A DNA stretch of 64,000 nt from Candidatus Tokpelaia sp. JSC161 (lineage in GTDB: Bacteria; Pseudomonadota; Alphaproteobacteria; Rhizobiales; Rhizobiaceae): NCBI GenBank assembly GCA_003331105.1, contig QEND01000001.1, positions 558,001-622,000 on the forward strand. Reading direction: 5' to 3'. The position numbers were made by a program, and so were the translations under genes. Shown here one piece after another: positions 20,174-30,245 of this stretch; the first letter of the stretch is position 1; each line of letters begins with the position of its first letter. A model generated the notes under the pieces. That model was not told the origin of the DNA. It saw only the letters and a list, made by a program, of their open reading frames with translations, and made no database searches.

Positions 20174-22000
20174 TTATTCAACAGTCACAGATTTTGCTAA
20201 ATTACGAGGTTGATCAACATCTGTACCAAGAAAAACGGCTGTATGATAAGCAATCAACTGCACAGGAACTGCATAAAGAATTGGGGCTAGAATTTCAGGA
20301 ACTTCTGGCATAATCAAAGTAGCCTGAGTCCTCAGATTAATAGACTCAGCACCACGTTTATCCGTGATCAAAATAATACGCCCACCACGAGTAGCCACTT
20401 CTTGCACATTAGAAAATATTTTTCCAAACCATCTATCGTAAGGAGCAATAACGATAATTGGTATAGAATCATTAATTAAAGCAATGGGGCCATGTTTTAA
20501 TTCACCTGCAGCATAGCCTTCAGCATGGATATAGGAAACTTCCTTAAGCTTTAAAGCTCCTTCAAGAGCAATAGGATAAGAAGTACCACGCCCAATATAA
20601 AGCACATGCCGAGCTCCTGTTAATTCACGGCAAACTTCTTTTATTGATAATTCCATTTTTAAAATATTACGAATATAACGCGGTGTTTCTCTTAAAATAC
20701 GAACAAATGCCTGTTCCTGTTTCTTATCTATCATACCCCGCATTTTAGCAGAAAAAAGAGCAAGAGAAACTAATGCAGTCAACTGTGATGTAAATGTCTT
20801 TGTAGAAGCAACACCAATTTCTAATCCCGCTAAAATTGGAAAAATCAAATCTGCTTCATGTGCAAGAGATGATTCTATCACATTCACAACCGCTCCTGTT
20901 TTTATCCCCTTCTTTTTACAATAATGCAAAGAAGCTAAGGTATCCGCAGTTTCTCCAGACTGAGATACAAAAAGCGCTAATGTATCATCTCCTCGAAGTG
21001 GAGGCTCCCTATAACGAAACTCAGAAGCCACATCATTCTCTACCAGTAATCCTGCTAAACTTTCAAACCAGTATTTAGCAACTAAAGTAGAATAATAAGC
21101 CGTACCACAAGCAGAAAAGAATAAATATCTGACACGAGACCAATCTAATTGTCCTTCTTCGCAAGCAAGAGTATCATTAGAAACATCTAAATAACGGGAT
21201 AATGTATGTGCAATAGATTCTGGCTGTTCATATATCTCTTTATGCATAAAATGACGATAATTCCCTTTTGAAACAAGAACCAGGGAAGGAGATAGCCTCT
21301 TTTCCTCACGTATTACAGGCTGAAAAGATTTATCAAAAATAGTAACGGACTTATGAGTCAAAATAGCAAGATCACCATCTTCCAGATAAGTAATACGATT
21401 TGTCAAAGGAGCTAATGCCATGCCATCAGAAGCAAGATACATCTCTCCTTCACCATACCCAAGAACGAGAGGAGAACCTCTACGAACAGCAATTAAACAA
21501 TCTTCTATTCCTTCAAAAAGCAATGAAAAGGCAAATGTCCCCTCCAAATGAGACAGGGAAAGTTGAACAGCCTCAAAAGGCGTTTTTCCTGCATACAATG
21601 CATCTGTAATAAGACAAGCAATAATCTCCGTATCTGTCTCCGTATGAAAAATATAGCCTTTAGACTCTAAAGCAGTACGTAGCCTAAAAAAATTTTCAAT
21701 AATACCATTATGAACAATAGAAAGCTTTTCTGTTGTATGAGGATGAGCATTTCGCTCAATTGGCACTCCATGAGTTGCCCAACGAGTATGACCTATCCCT
21801 ATCGTCCCATATAATGGATTACTTCTCAGTTTTTCTTCTAAAACAATTAACTTTCCTTCAGCCCGAATAGATGTCAACTTTCCATTTTCTAAAGTTGCAA
21901 TACCAGCAGAATCATAACCACGATATTCAAGTCTTTTCAAGGCATCTAAAAGCAAAAGAGCAACGGGACGTTTACCTAAAATACCAATAATCCCACACAT
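20174..22000 (-). CDS. glmS: Glutamine-fructose-6-phosphate aminotransferase (isomerizing)
   Basis: Makes glucosamine-6-phosphate from fructose-6-phosphate and glutamine, the entry to peptidoglycan and LPS sugars. The 608-residue protein starts MCGIIGI, leaving Cys as the N-terminal nucleophile after Met removal. This fixes the start at the ATG at 22000 (GGAG five bases upstream) and not at an in-frame codon two positions earlier. The glutaminase domain (HTRWATHG, HNGIIEN) is followed by two SIS domains (FSACGTAYYS, SQSGETADTL, YIGRGTSYPIALEGALKLKE) and the C-terminal end KSVTVE. It follows glmU by 35 bp, giving two steps of UDP-GlcNAc synthesis in one transcript. Confidence 0.98.
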   Translation of the reverse strand: MCGIIGILGKRPVALLLLDALKRLEYRGYDSAGIATLENGKLTSIRAEGKLIVLEEKLRSNPLYGTIGIGHTRWATHGVPIERNAHPHTTEKLSIVHNGIIENFFRLRTALESKGYIFHTETDTEIIACLITDALYAGKTPFEAVQLSLSHLEGTFAFSLLFEGIEDCLIAVRRGSPLVLGYGEGEMYLASDGMALAPLTNRITYLEDGDLAILTHKSVTIFDKSFQPVIREEKRLSPSLVLVSKGNYRHFMHKEIYEQPESIAHTLSRYLDVSNDTLACEEGQLDWSRVRYLFFSACGTAYYSTLVAKYWFESLAGLLVENDVASEFRYREPPLRGDDTLALFVSQSGETADTLASLHYCKKKGIKTGAVVNVIESSLAHEADLIFPILAGLEIGVASTKTFTSQLTALVSLALFSAKMRGMIDKKQEQAFVRILRETPRYIRNILKMELSIKEVCRELTGARHVLYIGRGTSYPIALEGALKLKEVSYIHAEGYAAGELKHGPIALINDSIPIIVIAPYDRWFGKIFSNVQEVATRGGRIILITDKRGAESINLRTQATLIMPEVPEILAPILYAVPVQLIAYHTAVFLGTDVDQPRNLAKSVTVE

Positions 22001-22035
22001 AGTCACTCCAAGACATTGACGACAATATAAAAAGC

Positions 22036-23385
22036 TTACCCATCACTTTCTTCTAAAGAAGCTAATCTATTACGTATTTTTTTTGCATACTCATATTTAT
22101 TTACCTGACGTGCTCTGCCAAAAGCAAGTGTATTCTCAGAAACATTCTCAGTGATAACACTGCCTGAAGCAATATAAGAATCCCTTCCAACAGATATAGG
22201 CGCAACAAGAGAAGTATTAGAACCAATAAAAGCCCCATCCGCAATAGTAGTCCTGTGCTTATGATAAGCATCGTAGTTACAGATTACCGTACCAGCTCCA
22301 ATATTAACATTAGCACCAATTTCCGCATCTCCAATATAAGAATTATGATTAATTTTTGTCTCGAAACCAACAGATGCCTTTTTAATTTCACAAAAATTAC
22401 CGACTTTCACCGCAGGATGTAACTGTGTTCCCGATCTCAATCGAGCATAAGGACCAATCCGAGTATTTGCAGAAATCACTGCTCCCTCAATATAGCTAAA
22501 AGCATGAATAATCGTTCCAGAATCAATCTTTACTCCAGGACCAAAAAATACATGTGGTTCAATCAAAACATCAGCCGCAATTTCCGTATCATAAGAAAAA
22601 AATACACTTTCCGGCGCCTGTAATGTTACACCATTTAACATCAGCTCATGTCTTTTCTTTCTCTGCCAAACCTCTTCAACTTTAGCTAAGTCTACACGAT
22701 TATTAATACCAATATACTTTTCCCTTTCTACTCTAAGAACTCTGATATCCAAACCACATGCGTCTGCTAATTTTACAATATCAGTAAGGTAATACTCATG
22801 CTTCCTATTCTTATTTTTAACCTTCTCAAGAAGAAAAAGTAAATGCTCTCTTTTTATCGCTATCATACCAGCATTACAAAAATTGATCTTTTTTTGTTCA
22901 TCGCTGGCATCCTCTTCTTCAATAATAGCTTTAATCCTACCTTCTCTGAACAACAATCTCCCATATCCCCTTGGATTATCTGTATGAAACCCCATGAGAA
23001 CCAAGTCCGCCCCATTCTCTAGCGTGGCACGTAACTCTATAATATCGGATCTTTCAATGAGAGGAGTATCACCAAAAATTATTACTACATCATCTAACTC
23101 CTCTTTCAATAAATCACGAGCTGCTAAAACAGCATGAGCTGTACCTAATTGATCGGGTTGCTCAAAAAAAAATATATCAGAACAATCCTCGACACTATCA
23201 GAAACGGCTTGATCTCCACTCCGAATTACAACACATATCTTGTCTACATCAGATTGAGTAGCAGTGCAGAGTAGATGAGAAAGCAACGAGACCCCAGCAA
23301 CCTTATGCAAAACCTTAGGAACCTCTGATTTCATTCTCGTCCCAGCTCCTGCTGCTAAAATAAGTAATAGACATGTTCTTGACAT
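22036..23385 (-). CDS. glmU: Bifunctional GlmU: GlcN-1-P acetyltransferase / GlcNAc-1-P uridylyltransferase
   Basis: Last two steps to UDP-N-acetylglucosamine. The N-terminal pyrophosphorylase domain shows LAAGAGTRMKSEVPKVLH, EQPDQLGTAHAVLAA and FGDTPLI. The C-terminal left-handed beta-helix carries hexapeptide repeats (IGPYARLRSG, VGNFCEIKKA, IGDAEIGANVNIGAGTVICNYDA). Its 449 residues are typical. It begins 8 bp after ccdA and lies 35 bp before glmS. Confidence 0.97.
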   Translation of the reverse strand: MSRTCLLLILAAGAGTRMKSEVPKVLHKVAGVSLLSHLLCTATQSDVDKICVVIRSGDQAVSDSVEDCSDIFFFEQPDQLGTAHAVLAARDLLKEELDDVVIIFGDTPLIERSDIIELRATLENGADLVLMGFHTDNPRGYGRLLFREGRIKAIIEEEDASDEQKKINFCNAGMIAIKREHLLFLLEKVKNKNRKHEYYLTDIVKLADACGLDIRVLRVEREKYIGINNRVDLAKVEEVWQRKKRHELMLNGVTLQAPESVFFSYDTEIAADVLIEPHVFFGPGVKIDSGTIIHAFSYIEGAVISANTRIGPYARLRSGTQLHPAVKVGNFCEIKKASVGFETKINHNSYIGDAEIGANVNIGAGTVICNYDAYHKHRTTIADGAFIGSNTSLVAPISVGRDSYIASGSVITENVSENTLAFGRARQVNKYEYAKKIRNRLASLEESDG

Positions 23386-23393
23386 ACCAGAAT

Positions 23394-24128
23394 CTATCCT
23401 AATCTTCCTAAAACAGGAAATATTTCAATAATGAGATAAGAAAAATATTGCATATACCCTGCTAATAATAAAATACCAAAAAAAATTAACACAAACCCTG
23501 TTATCTTTTCTATAAAATAAAAACGAACATTTTTAAAAAAACGTATAAATTCTCCAGAAAATAAAGCTACGCACAGGAAGGGAATAGCAAGACCTAAAGA
23601 ATAAATAGCTAACAAACATGCCCCTTTAGCAATATTTTCTTCTCTAGTCGCAAAAGTAAGAATTGATCCAAGGATTGGCCCAATACAAGGCGTCCAACCA
23701 AAAGCAAAAGAAAGACCCATCAAAAATGCACTAAGCACCCTACCACGTGACAGACAATGGATTTTAAATCGTATTTCACGTGATAAAAAATATACACGAT
23801 AAAACCCAAGAAAATTCAATCCCATTAAAATAATACAAAAAGCCGCAATTGTAGAAAAAAAAATTTGATACCTTATAAAAAAAAGACCGATAGCTGTTAG
23901 AGTTAATCCCAAAAAGACAAAGACAAAGGTAAAGCCACAAATAAATGAAATGGCTGTTACTAAAAGTGCATACCTCACATCCTTACTCTTGACTCCATTA
24001 CAATCATCTAGGCTGACACGCGCCATATAACAAAGATAGGGTAAGACTAAAGGCAATATACATGGTGAAAAAAAAGATAAAAACCCTGCTCCGGCTGCAA
24101 AGAAATAGCTCAGATACCATATATCCAA
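23394..24128 (-). CDS. ccdA: Cytochrome c biogenesis protein CcdA family (thiol-electron membrane carrier)
   Basis: A 244-residue six-helix inner-membrane protein of the DsbD/CcdA family. Two conserved cysteines lie in FFSPCILPLVLPYL and GWTPCIGPILG, the pair that passes electrons from cytoplasmic thioredoxin to periplasmic thiols, e.g. for haem attachment to cytochrome c. It lies between cysS (39 bp) and glmU (8 bp). Its exact periplasmic partner is not visible here. Confidence 0.92.
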   Translation of the reverse strand: MDIWYLSYFFAAGAGFLSFFSPCILPLVLPYLCYMARVSLDDCNGVKSKDVRYALLVTAISFICGFTFVFVFLGLTLTAIGLFFIRYQIFFSTIAAFCIILMGLNFLGFYRVYFLSREIRFKIHCLSRGRVLSAFLMGLSFAFGWTPCIGPILGSILTFATREENIAKGACLLAIYSLGLAIPFLCVALFSGEFIRFFKNVRFYFIEKITGFVLIFFGILLLAGYMQYFSYLIIEIFPVLGRLG

Positions 24129-24167
24129 ATAAGAACAATGCTCCTCTCTTCTAACAACATAAATTTC

Positions 24168-25652
24168 TCATCTAACTATTTCCCAACTCGTCATCCTTGT
24201 TCCTTCAGAGTTGATTTGATCAATTAAAATAATACCTTTTCTTTTCAAGAAATCACGAATACGATCAGCTTCATTCCAGTCTTCAATACTAAGACATGCC
24301 ACACGCTTTTTAATCAAATGATCAATCTCTAATTGATCCATGTTATCTAAATCAAATGAGCTTTTCTTCAAAAAAATATTATTCGCAAGTCCAAGAATAT
24401 CCATGCCCCTCCCAAGAGCATCAGCATCACGTTTCTTATACAAGTGACGTAGAATTGTAATAGCTTTCCATGTATTAAGATCATCAGAAAGAGCATCAAC
24501 GACCGAATCGTCCTGAGTCTTACAAAGAGATAGATCAAAATTGACTCCACGTAAAAACTGATACCAGCGGTATAACTCTTCTGATGCCTTCACAAAACGG
24601 CTATCTGTCCAGTTAAGGGGATCACGATAATGTGTCTGTAACATAGCAAAACGAGCAGAAAGACCTGCCCAAATTTTTGAAAATTTCTTATCAACCGAGA
24701 CATGAGAAAAATTCTTTTCTAATAGACTCCGTATTGTGATAAAATTACCTACGCTTTTCGACATCTTTTGCCCTTCAACTTGTAAAAAGCCATTATGCAT
24801 CCATACATTTGCCATACGTTTAGAACCAAGAGATAAACAAGTTTGAGCAATTTCATTTTCATGATGAGGAAAAATAAGATCAAGACCACCACCGTGAATA
24901 TCAAAAATATTAGAATCTGGATCTTTCGATGTAAGACCTCCTCCAAAAGGCTGCAAAAGGGTTGCCATAGACATAGCTGAGCATTCAATATGCCATCCAG
25001 GTCTTCCCTTTAATGAAATACCAGCCGGAGAGACCCAGCCTGGTTCACCTTTTTTTGACGGCTTCCAAAGGACAAAATCCATTGCATCACGCTTATAATC
25101 TGCAATACTTACACGTTTCCCAGCAAGCATATTATACAAGTTACGTCTAGACAACGCACCATAACGTAGATCCTCTCCCATACTAGAAATAGAAAAAATA
25201 ACGTGATGAGCAGAAACATAAGCATACCCCCTTTGAATTAAACGCTCAATTATTGCGCGCATTTCAGATAAATAGTCACTAGCACGTGGCTGAACATTCG
25301 GAGGGAGACACCCAAGATGATTAACATCTTCCTGAAATTGAGAATTAGTTAAGGAGGTTAAACAACGAATCGCCTCATTACAAGGTAAAAGAGGATAATC
25401 CCGTACAGCTCGCATGTTAATTTTATCATCAATATCAGTAATATTACGAACATACACAACATGATCTTCTCCAAAGATATAACGTAAAAGGCGGAAAAGA
25501 ACATCAAAAACAATGACAGAACGCCCATTACCAATATGAGCAAAATCATAAACAGTAGGACCACAAACATACAAACGCACATTACACGCATCAATTGGAT
25601 AAAAAATCTCTTTTCTCCGTGTAAATGTATTATAAAATCGGAGATTTGCCAT
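24168..25652 (-). CDS. cysS: Cysteine-tRNA ligase
   Basis: Class I aminoacyl-tRNA synthetase charging tRNA-Cys. The 494-residue protein has the zinc-binding CGPTVYD, the HIGN motif (FAHIGNGRS), [10 protein letters not shown], the zinc ligands in [10 protein letters not shown], and KMSKSVGN. The C-terminal anticodon-binding part is slightly longer than in E. coli (461 residues). It is the first gene of a likely cysS-ccdA-glmU-glmS transcript. Confidence 0.97.
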   Translation of the reverse strand: MANLRFYNTFTRRKEIFYPIDACNVRLYVCGPTVYDFAHIGNGRSVIVFDVLFRLLRYIFGEDHVVYVRNITDIDDKINMRAVRDYPLLPCNEAIRCLTSLTNSQFQEDVNHLGCLPPNVQPRASDYLSEMRAIIERLIQRGYAYVSAHHVIFSISSMGEDLRYGALSRRNLYNMLAGKRVSIADYKRDAMDFVLWKPSKKGEPGWVSPAGISLKGRPGWHIECSAMSMATLLQPFGGGLTSKDPDSNIFDIHGGGLDLIFPHHENEIAQTCLSLGSKRMANVWMHNGFLQVEGQKMSKSVGNFITIRSLLEKNFSHVSVDKKFSKIWAGLSARFAMLQTHYRDPLNWTDSRFVKASEELYRWYQFLRGVNFDLSLCKTQDDSVVDALSDDLNTWKAITILRHLYKKRDADALGRGMDILGLANNIFLKKSSFDLDNMDQLEIDHLIKKRVACLSIEDWNEADRIRDFLKRKGIILIDQINSEGTRMTSWEIVR

Positions 25653-25736
25653 TTGACTCCTTAACTTATTCCAAGAATAACATTATCTAAAAAAAAACAG
25701 TCAATTAAAGAATCATATATCGCTTGAACAAGCCAT

Positions 25737-26924
25737 TTATTTGATACAAGAAAAGTAAGAAAAATTACATAAATCCATCCTTTCACGCATCACAAAAACT
25801 CTCAGAGGAGAAAATCCTTTCAGCAAATAAAGCCCAGCACAACGCAAAAATTTAATCGGAAAACAACTTGATAAAAGAGTACGATTCAGCACATCAACAA
25901 AATTCGCCGTCATGAGAATATCCATTTTACGTCGTCTATTATAAAAAGAAACAACTCTATCTGAACCTGGATCATTATTATCCAGAGCTATAGAAAAAGA
26001 CAAATCAACTATATCACGAATCCCTAAATTCAGACCCTGGGCACCAATTGGTGGTAAAACATGCGCAGCTTCTCCTATTAAAATAACACGATCAGCTGAA
26101 AATCTCTTAGGCAAAACGCTTTCTATTATATGACTTTGTATAGGTGGCTCTAAAGATACTTCTCCTAAAATAGAAGACATATAGCTTTCAACTTCCCGAT
26201 TTAAAAGATCTCTGCTCAAAGAAAGAACTTTTTCAGCTCGCTCTGGACTCATAACCCAAACAAGACTCGAGCGCTTCCCCTGTAAAGGTATTTGTGTTAA
26301 ATAGCCATCTTCCATATGCAATTCAGTAGAAGAATTAGCATGTGATAAGCTATGGGAAAAATTAGAAATGATCGCTTTTTGAGGATAAGAGTAGATCAAA
26401 CTAGTAATGCCTAAGGCCTTCCTTGCAAAAGAACAACGACCATCCGCCGCAACAAGAAGACGTGCTCTCAATTTTTTTTCGTTCGACAAAATCATTTCAA
26501 GCACTTTATTCTTATAGGAATAACTCTTCACCGTAGCCCGAATCCTATGAATGTTAGGAGACTGTAAAACAGCTTCATAAAGAATAGCATTCAGTGCATC
26601 ATTAGGAATATTATAACCAAATACTTCTTCCTCTATTTCTGATGCTAAAAAATTAACAACTGGACTTCGAAGAATCCGATTCGTTCTATCAATAATCCCT
26701 ATCATAGAAAGAGGAGCGGCATGCTTAAACAATTTATGCCAAACACCAAGAGTTTCTAAAATACGAATAGATGGCATCATTAATGCAGTTGTACGTACAT
26801 CGCTAGTATTCCTTTCAAAACCGACTAACAGCACCTCCTTCTGAGAATAAGCAATTCTAAGCGCAGCAAGCATTCCCGATGGACCACAACCAACAATAGC
26901 AATGTTACATTGAATTAAAGACAT
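25737..26924 (-). CDS. UbiH/UbiF/VisC-family FAD monooxygenase, probably ubiquinone ring hydroxylase
   Basis: A 395-residue flavoprotein with the FAD-binding GxGxxG (IAIVGCGPSGMLAA), the DG motif (VAADGRCSFARKALG) and the GD-like motif GEAAHVLPPIGAQGLNLGIRD, as in enzymes that hydroxylate the ubiquinone ring. I start at the ATG at 26924 (AAAAGGA eight bases upstream), where homology starts; an in-frame extension of 51 codons upstream has no family similarity. Which ring position it hydroxylates cannot be told from sequence. It is divergent from pcs. Confidence 0.88.
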   Translation of the reverse strand: MSLIQCNIAIVGCGPSGMLAALRIAYSQKEVLLVGFERNTSDVRTTALMMPSIRILETLGVWHKLFKHAAPLSMIGIIDRTNRILRSPVVNFLASEIEEEVFGYNIPNDALNAILYEAVLQSPNIHRIRATVKSYSYKNKVLEMILSNEKKLRARLLVAADGRCSFARKALGITSLIYSYPQKAIISNFSHSLSHANSSTELHMEDGYLTQIPLQGKRSSLVWVMSPERAEKVLSLSRDLLNREVESYMSSILGEVSLEPPIQSHIIESVLPKRFSADRVILIGEAAHVLPPIGAQGLNLGIRDIVDLSFSIALDNNDPGSDRVVSFYNRRRKMDILMTANFVDVLNRTLLSSCFPIKFLRCAGLYLLKGFSPLRVFVMRERMDLCNFSYFSCIK

Positions 26925-27149
26925 TGAAAAAATCCTTTTCAAGAATAGAGATCTAGCCTTATAAAAAAGGTTTATCCATCTTAGACTCTTGATTTTTTTT
27001 TTGGTATGGTAACGAAATCTATCGGGACTTACTGTCCCTCCTTCCTGTTTTTTACAATTTAGCTGAATAAAAGACAATTTAAAAATTAAAAAATTCTATA
27101 AATCATATTCCTAGTATGTATCCTAGTATGAGTATCTCAAGGAAAAAAC

Positions 27150-27944
27150 GTGAAACAGAAATTCAGAAGCGGAATAAAAAGTAAGACTGACTCTCTTAAA
27201 ATCAAAAAAGTAACGATGCCACAAGCAAGGGCTTTTTCAGTTCATATTCTCACAGCTTCTGGTTCATTCTTAGCATTTCTTTCACTTGTCACTGCGAGTG
27301 AAAAACATTGGAGTGCAACTTGGGCATGGCTTGGTATCGCACTTTTTGTTGATGCGATTGATGGCCCAATCGCCCGTTATCTTGATGTAAAATATATCCT
27401 ACCAACATGGTCTGGAGAGTTACTTGATCACGTCATTGACTATGTTACTTACGTACTGATCCCAGCTTTTGTCCTTTATCAAAGCGGTTTTATGGATGAG
27501 AAACTTTTATTTCTTTCAGCTGCACTTATTGTAGTAACAAGTGCGATCTATTATGCTGATACCAGAATGAAAAGTGATGAAAATTTTTTTAGAGGGTTTC
27601 CTGTAGTATGGAATATGCTAATTTTTACATTGTTCGTCGTTCAACCTGCTTCTTGGCTTACTTTTAGCGTAGTATTTCTTTCATGCATTCTTTCATTTAC
27701 CCCAATATATTTTATCCATCCTATTCGTGTCACAAGATTACGCCCTATTACAAGCTCTGTCCTATTTTTTTGGGCAATATTGAGTATTCTAGCTGTGTTT
27801 TACTACAAAATGAATGCGCCATCCTGGCTACGCCTAGGACTAATAACGAGCAGCCTCTATATTTATACTATCGGCGCCGTATTACAGTTTTTTCCTAATT
27901 TGGGTAGCAAAAATCCTATTCTTCAAAAGAGAAATATCATTTAA
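27150..27944 (+). CDS. pcs: Phosphatidylcholine synthase
   Basis: Inner-membrane CDP-alcohol phosphotransferase that condenses choline with CDP-diacylglycerol to make phosphatidylcholine in one step, a pathway found in rhizobia, Brucella and other host-associated bacteria. The 264-residue protein matches rhizobial Pcs closely: RAFSVHILTASGSFLAFL, the motif DAIDGPIARYLDVK, WSGELLDHVIDYVTYV and FPVVWNMLIFTLFV. About eight helices. The start is GTG with AAGGA seven bases upstream; an ATG 22 codons later would also keep the domain. It requires choline, likely host-derived. The 3' end overlaps convergent metC by 8 bp. Confidence 0.95.
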   Translation: MKQKFRSGIKSKTDSLKIKKVTMPQARAFSVHILTASGSFLAFLSLVTASEKHWSATWAWLGIALFVDAIDGPIARYLDVKYILPTWSGELLDHVIDYVTYVLIPAFVLYQSGFMDEKLLFLSAALIVVTSAIYYADTRMKSDENFFRGFPVVWNMLIFTLFVVQPASWLTFSVVFLSCILSFTPIYFIHPIRVTRLRPITSSVLFFWAILSILAVFYYKMNAPSWLRLGLITSSLYIYTIGAVLQFFPNLGSKNPILQKRNII

Positions 27945-29109
27945 TCGCTTCCAAAGCACAACTAATATCTGATTTTAAATCATCAAAATCTTCTATACCA
28001 ATTTGGAATCGGACCACAGAACCAGAATAAGAAACAGGAGGAAACAATCTGTCTGATAAATCAACATACAAAGCCAAACTTAAAACCCCTCCCCAAGAAT
28101 AGCCTAAACGAAATAATTGAAGATTATTGAGAAATTTATAAGTCGTTGTTTTACTTTTTCTTTTGAAAACAATAGAAAAAACTCCAGAAGCACCAGTAAA
28201 ATCACGTTTCCATACAGAATATCCAGGGTTACTTTCTAAAGCAGGATACAGCACTCTTTCAATTTCTGGACAAGTTTCAAGCCACCGGGCAAGCGCTAGT
28301 GCTGTTTCTTGCTGGTGTTTAAGACGTAAACCCATCGTTCGCAAACCACGCAATACCAGATAAGCATCATCGCTACTTACAGTCATGCCAAAACAACCAT
28401 ACATCTCATCCAGAAAAGATGCATACTTATCATTTACTGAAATCATCCCAAAAAGAATATCCGAATGCCCAGATAAATATTTCGTAGCAGCATGAATAGA
28501 AATATCAACACCATGTTCAAGCGGACGGAAATAAAGAGGCGTAGCCCATGTATTATCCATCATAGTGATAGCCCCAATCTTACGAGCAGAAGAAACAATA
28601 CCTGGAATATCTTGTATTTCAAAAGTATTAGAACCAGGTGATTCTAAAAAAATCACCTTGGTATTAGGACGAAAAAGCCTTTCAATTTCTTTACCTATTT
28701 CCGCTCTATAATATTCAACCTCAATTCCAAAATTGATCAGCATCTTTTCAGAAAACCTCCGAGTCGGAGAATAAACTGTATCAACCATCAAAAGATGATC
28801 TCCTGCTTTCAGAAGACTACAAAGCGCAACTGTAATGCCAGAAAGTCCTGAAGGAAGAAGAAGAGTTTTCGCCGATCCTTCTAAAGAACTCATCATCCGG
28901 CACAGAACATCAGTAGTTGGCGTACCATGTATCCCGTAAATATAGACCTGGTTCTTATTTTCCATAGTTTCCGCATCTGGAAAAAGAACTGTTGAACCAC
29001 GAAAAACCGGAGGATTAATAAAACCATAGTTATCAAAAGGATCATATCCTTGATGAACAAGACGTGTATTGATACCAAAATCTTTATTATTCATTTTTTC
29101 ACGACACAT
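27937..29109 (-). CDS. metC: Cystathionine beta-lyase
   Basis: PLP enzyme splitting cystathionine to homocysteine, pyruvate and ammonia. The 390-residue protein has the Cys/Met-metabolism fold, with LPSGLSGITVAL, MDNTWATPLYFRPLEHG and the PLP-lysine in SIHAATKYLSGHSD; SWGGVLSLAL is typical of MetC. It is divergent from aapJ, an arrangement kept in Rhizobiales. A second ATG five codons downstream is an alternative start. Confidence 0.93.
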   Translation of the reverse strand: MCREKMNNKDFGINTRLVHQGYDPFDNYGFINPPVFRGSTVLFPDAETMENKNQVYIYGIHGTPTTDVLCRMMSSLEGSAKTLLLPSGLSGITVALCSLLKAGDHLLMVDTVYSPTRRFSEKMLINFGIEVEYYRAEIGKEIERLFRPNTKVIFLESPGSNTFEIQDIPGIVSSARKIGAITMMDNTWATPLYFRPLEHGVDISIHAATKYLSGHSDILFGMISVNDKYASFLDEMYGCFGMTVSSDDAYLVLRGLRTMGLRLKHQQETALALARWLETCPEIERVLYPALESNPGYSVWKRDFTGASGVFSIVFKRKSKTTTYKFLNNLQLFRLGYSWGGVLSLALYVDLSDRLFPPVSYSGSVVRFQIGIEDFDDLKSDISCALEAIK

Positions 29110-29155
29110 CTCTCTCTTCCCTTATAAGACTCGTTATCTTTGTTTCCAATCACTA

Positions 29156-29176
29156 TATTAGATTAATATTAGATTA
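29156..29176. promoter_or_regulatory. Tandem 10-bp repeat in the metC/aapJ intergenic region
   Basis: TATTAGATTA occurs twice at 29156-29165 and 29167-29176, spaced by 11 bp (about one helical turn), followed by a partial copy GTATTAG. The position, 30-50 bp before aapJ and inside the 95-bp divergent gap, suits an operator or an AT-rich promoter element. No known regulator motif is recognised. Confidence 0.3.
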
Positions 29177-29204
29177 GTAGTATTAGAAAAATACGGAAAA
29201 AGAG

Positions 29205-30230
29205 ATGCATTTAAAAAACATTGCTCTTGCAATCTATCTCACTATTATAACAACAGAGCATGTCTCTGCCTCAACTCTTGATACAGTAAAAGCACGTGGA
29301 TATCTCCAATGCGGAGTGAATACAGGACTTATCGGATTTGCGATTCCTGACAAAAAAGGCTATTGGAAAGGATTCGATGTAGATTATTGCCGCGCTGTTG
29401 CAGCAGCAATTTTTTCTGATCCCCAAAAGGTAAAATTTATTCCTTTAAGCGCAAAAGAGCGTTTTACTGCTCTCCAATCAGGTGAAATTGATGTTCTCAT
29501 TAGGAATACAACATGGACAATGAGTCCTGATACTTCTCTTGGAATTGAATTCACTGCCGTGAATTACTTTGATGGACAGAGCTTTATGATTAACAAAAAA
29601 AAACTTCCAGAAATAAAATCTCCACTTCAACTATCAGGTGCTTCTATATGTGTTCAATCCGGAACATCAACTGAAATCAATCTTGCTGATTATTTCAAAA
29701 AGAATAAAATCAATTATCAGCCTGTCGTCTTCGAAAAATTTACTGAAGTCAATGCCGCTTATGATGCAGGACGTTGTGATGCTTATACAACAGACCAATC
29801 ATCACTCTACGCAACACGACTACAACTATCTGCTCCTCAAGAGAATATTATTCTTTCAGATATAATTTCAAAGGAACCATTCGCCCCAGCTGTTCGAGAA
29901 GGAGATCAACAGTGGACGAATATTATCCGCTGGACACATTACGCTCTTGTTAATGCTGAAGAATATGGTATTACCCAAGCTAATATTAAAAATATGATAC
30001 GATCCGATAATCCGAATATCCAACGTATGCTTGGCACAGAAAAAGGTAGCCATATCGCTCAGGAATTAGGATTAGATAAAGAATGGGTCACCCGAATCAT
30101 TGAGAATGTTGGGAATTATGGTGAAATCTTCGAACGTAATATCGGAAAAAATACAGACTTGAAAATATCACGCGGAATAAATGCCTTATGGACACATGGT
30201 GGATTACAGTATGGTATACCTATACGCTGA
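29205..30230 (+). CDS. aapJ: General L-amino acid ABC transporter, periplasmic binding protein
   Basis: Captures a broad range of L-amino acids in the periplasm for AapQMP. The 341-residue protein has a signal peptide (about 1-22, cleavage near VSA-ST), then the family-3 solute-binding domain: GYLQCGVNTGLIGFAIPD, WKGFDVDYCRAVAAAIF and VQSGTSTEINLADYF. SLYATRLQL and NAEEYGIT are AapJ-type. The ATG has GGAAAAAGAG just upstream. First gene of aapJQMP, downstream of divergent metC. Confidence 0.96.
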   Translation: MHLKNIALAIYLTIITTEHVSASTLDTVKARGYLQCGVNTGLIGFAIPDKKGYWKGFDVDYCRAVAAAIFSDPQKVKFIPLSAKERFTALQSGEIDVLIRNTTWTMSPDTSLGIEFTAVNYFDGQSFMINKKKLPEIKSPLQLSGASICVQSGTSTEINLADYFKKNKINYQPVVFEKFTEVNAAYDAGRCDAYTTDQSSLYATRLQLSAPQENIILSDIISKEPFAPAVREGDQQWTNIIRWTHYALVNAEEYGITQANIKNMIRSDNPNIQRMLGTEKGSHIAQELGLDKEWVTRIIENVGNYGEIFERNIGKNTDLKISRGINALWTHGGLQYGIPIR

Positions 30231-30245
30231 AGGAGTTCATCTCTT

